DNA from: Deltaproteobacteria bacterium RBG_16_44_11
GTDB taxonomy: Bacteria; Desulfobacterota; Syntrophia; Syntrophales; Smithellaceae
Reading direction: 5' to 3'
Length of the DNA stretch: 50,748 nt
NCBI GenBank assembly: GCA_001797845.1
Contig: MGQN01000047.1
Span: 1-50,748 of the forward strand
The notes under the pieces were generated by a model that was not told the DNA's origin, searched no databases, and saw only the letters and a list, made by a program, of their open reading frames with translations. Every line of letters starts with the position of its first letter. Within the stretch, counting starts at the first letter, position 1. Of this stretch, positions 50,500 through 50,748 are shown in pieces. Position numbers and translations under genes: made by a program.

Positions 50500-50748
50500 T
50501 TAGATTCTGGATATTCCAAGACGAAAAAGCTTTTGTGTGTTACGGGCAGCGCTTTGTGCTACATCTTCCCAGGGCATGCCCTTGATTTCCGCTATTTTTT
50601 TTGCCGTGTGGATTATAAAGGAAGGCTCGTTTCTTTCGCCCCGATGCGGAATAGGCGCCAGATAAGGACAGTCTGTTTCTAAGAGCAAGAAATCCAGCGG
50701 CGTATGTTGGACGACATCACGCATTTTTTTTGCTTTATCAAAGGTAAC
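50500..50748 (-). CDS. TatD-family hydrolase, C-terminal part (cut by window edge)
   Basis: The frame is open to the right edge and shows 82 residues of the C-terminal end. L-D-F-L-L-L-E-T-D-C-P-Y-L-A-P, with the metal-binding E-T-D, followed by P-H-R-G-E-R-N-E-P, is the TatD signature. TatD proteins are metal-dependent DNases/hydrolases of the amidohydrolase fold. The ATG seen at 50724 is internal, because the frame continues upstream (V-T-F-D-K-A-K-K). It is 43 bases before queC. Confidence 0.92.
   Translation of the reverse strand, partial: VTFDKAKKMRDVVQHTPLDFLLLETDCPYLAPIPHRGERNEPSFIIHTAKKIAEIKGMPWEDVAQSAARNTQKLFRLGISRI

Overview
The window looks like a chromosomal contig from an anaerobic Desulfobacterota (former Deltaproteobacteria), most likely near Syntrophales/Syntrophus-Smithella. 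This is inferred from gene order (secA-argJ-rpsB-tsf-pyrH-frr-uppS-cdsA-dxr-rseP-tsaB; tig-clpP-clpX-lon; lptF-lptG), protein style, moderate GC and a characteristic palindromic intergenic repeat. No 16S is present, so the placement is not proven.

Layout. 1-3368 is an accessory patch: the tail of a glycosyltransferase, a 769-residue Mrr-type nuclease/STAND NTPase (predicted anti-phage gene) between two 21-bp direct repeats that both read M-C-G-L-V, and a 121-bp palindromic element. 3369-17945 is a long minus-strand housekeeping block covering translation, isoprenoid/phospholipid/undecaprenyl supply, Sec export, arginine synthesis and t6A modification. 18224-24363 runs on the plus strand: a peptidoglycan-turnover set (L,D-transpeptidase, D-Ala-D-Ala dipeptidase, dicarboxylate/amino-acid symporter), a small membrane gene that appears frame-broken, a zinc-ribbon protein, and the LPS-export permeases lptF/lptG. 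24440-41372 returns to the minus strand: ahcY-metK, panD-panC behind a putative attenuating leader RNA, an MltD-like LysM transglycosylase, radical SAM-corC-lnt-prfB (prfB with its +1 programmed frameshift), tRNA-Val/tRNA-Asp, and tRNA-Leu-tig-clpP-clpX-lon. 41645-45947 is a plus-strand signalling cassette: receiver-HD-GYP, triple-PAS histidine kinase, Rcp1-like receiver, receiver-GGDEF. 45963-50748 is minus strand: tRNA-Pro, an ATP-grasp ligase, mgtE, queE-queC and the C-terminal end of a tatD-like gene cut by the window edge.

The genes cooperate in recognisable groups: envelope building and export (uppS, cdsA, dxr, lptFG, lnt, secA, rseP, peptidoglycan hydrolases), translation start and end (rpsB, tsf, frr, prfB, tRNAs), protein quality control (tig, clpXP, lon), SAM recycling (metK, ahcY), coenzyme A precursor supply (panC, panD), queuosine precursor synthesis (queC, queE) and a c-di-GMP switch that contains both a degrading and a synthesising output.

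The most notable observations are the predicted defence gene with its repeat-bounded setting; the panC leader, where a consensus promoter is followed by mutually exclusive antiterminator and terminator pairings; a structured 5' leader before rpsB; the paired HD-GYP/GGDEF response regulators around one kinase; a divergent MetK next to ahcY; and a membrane gene broken at a T7 run. No CRISPR array, transposase or integrase gene was seen.
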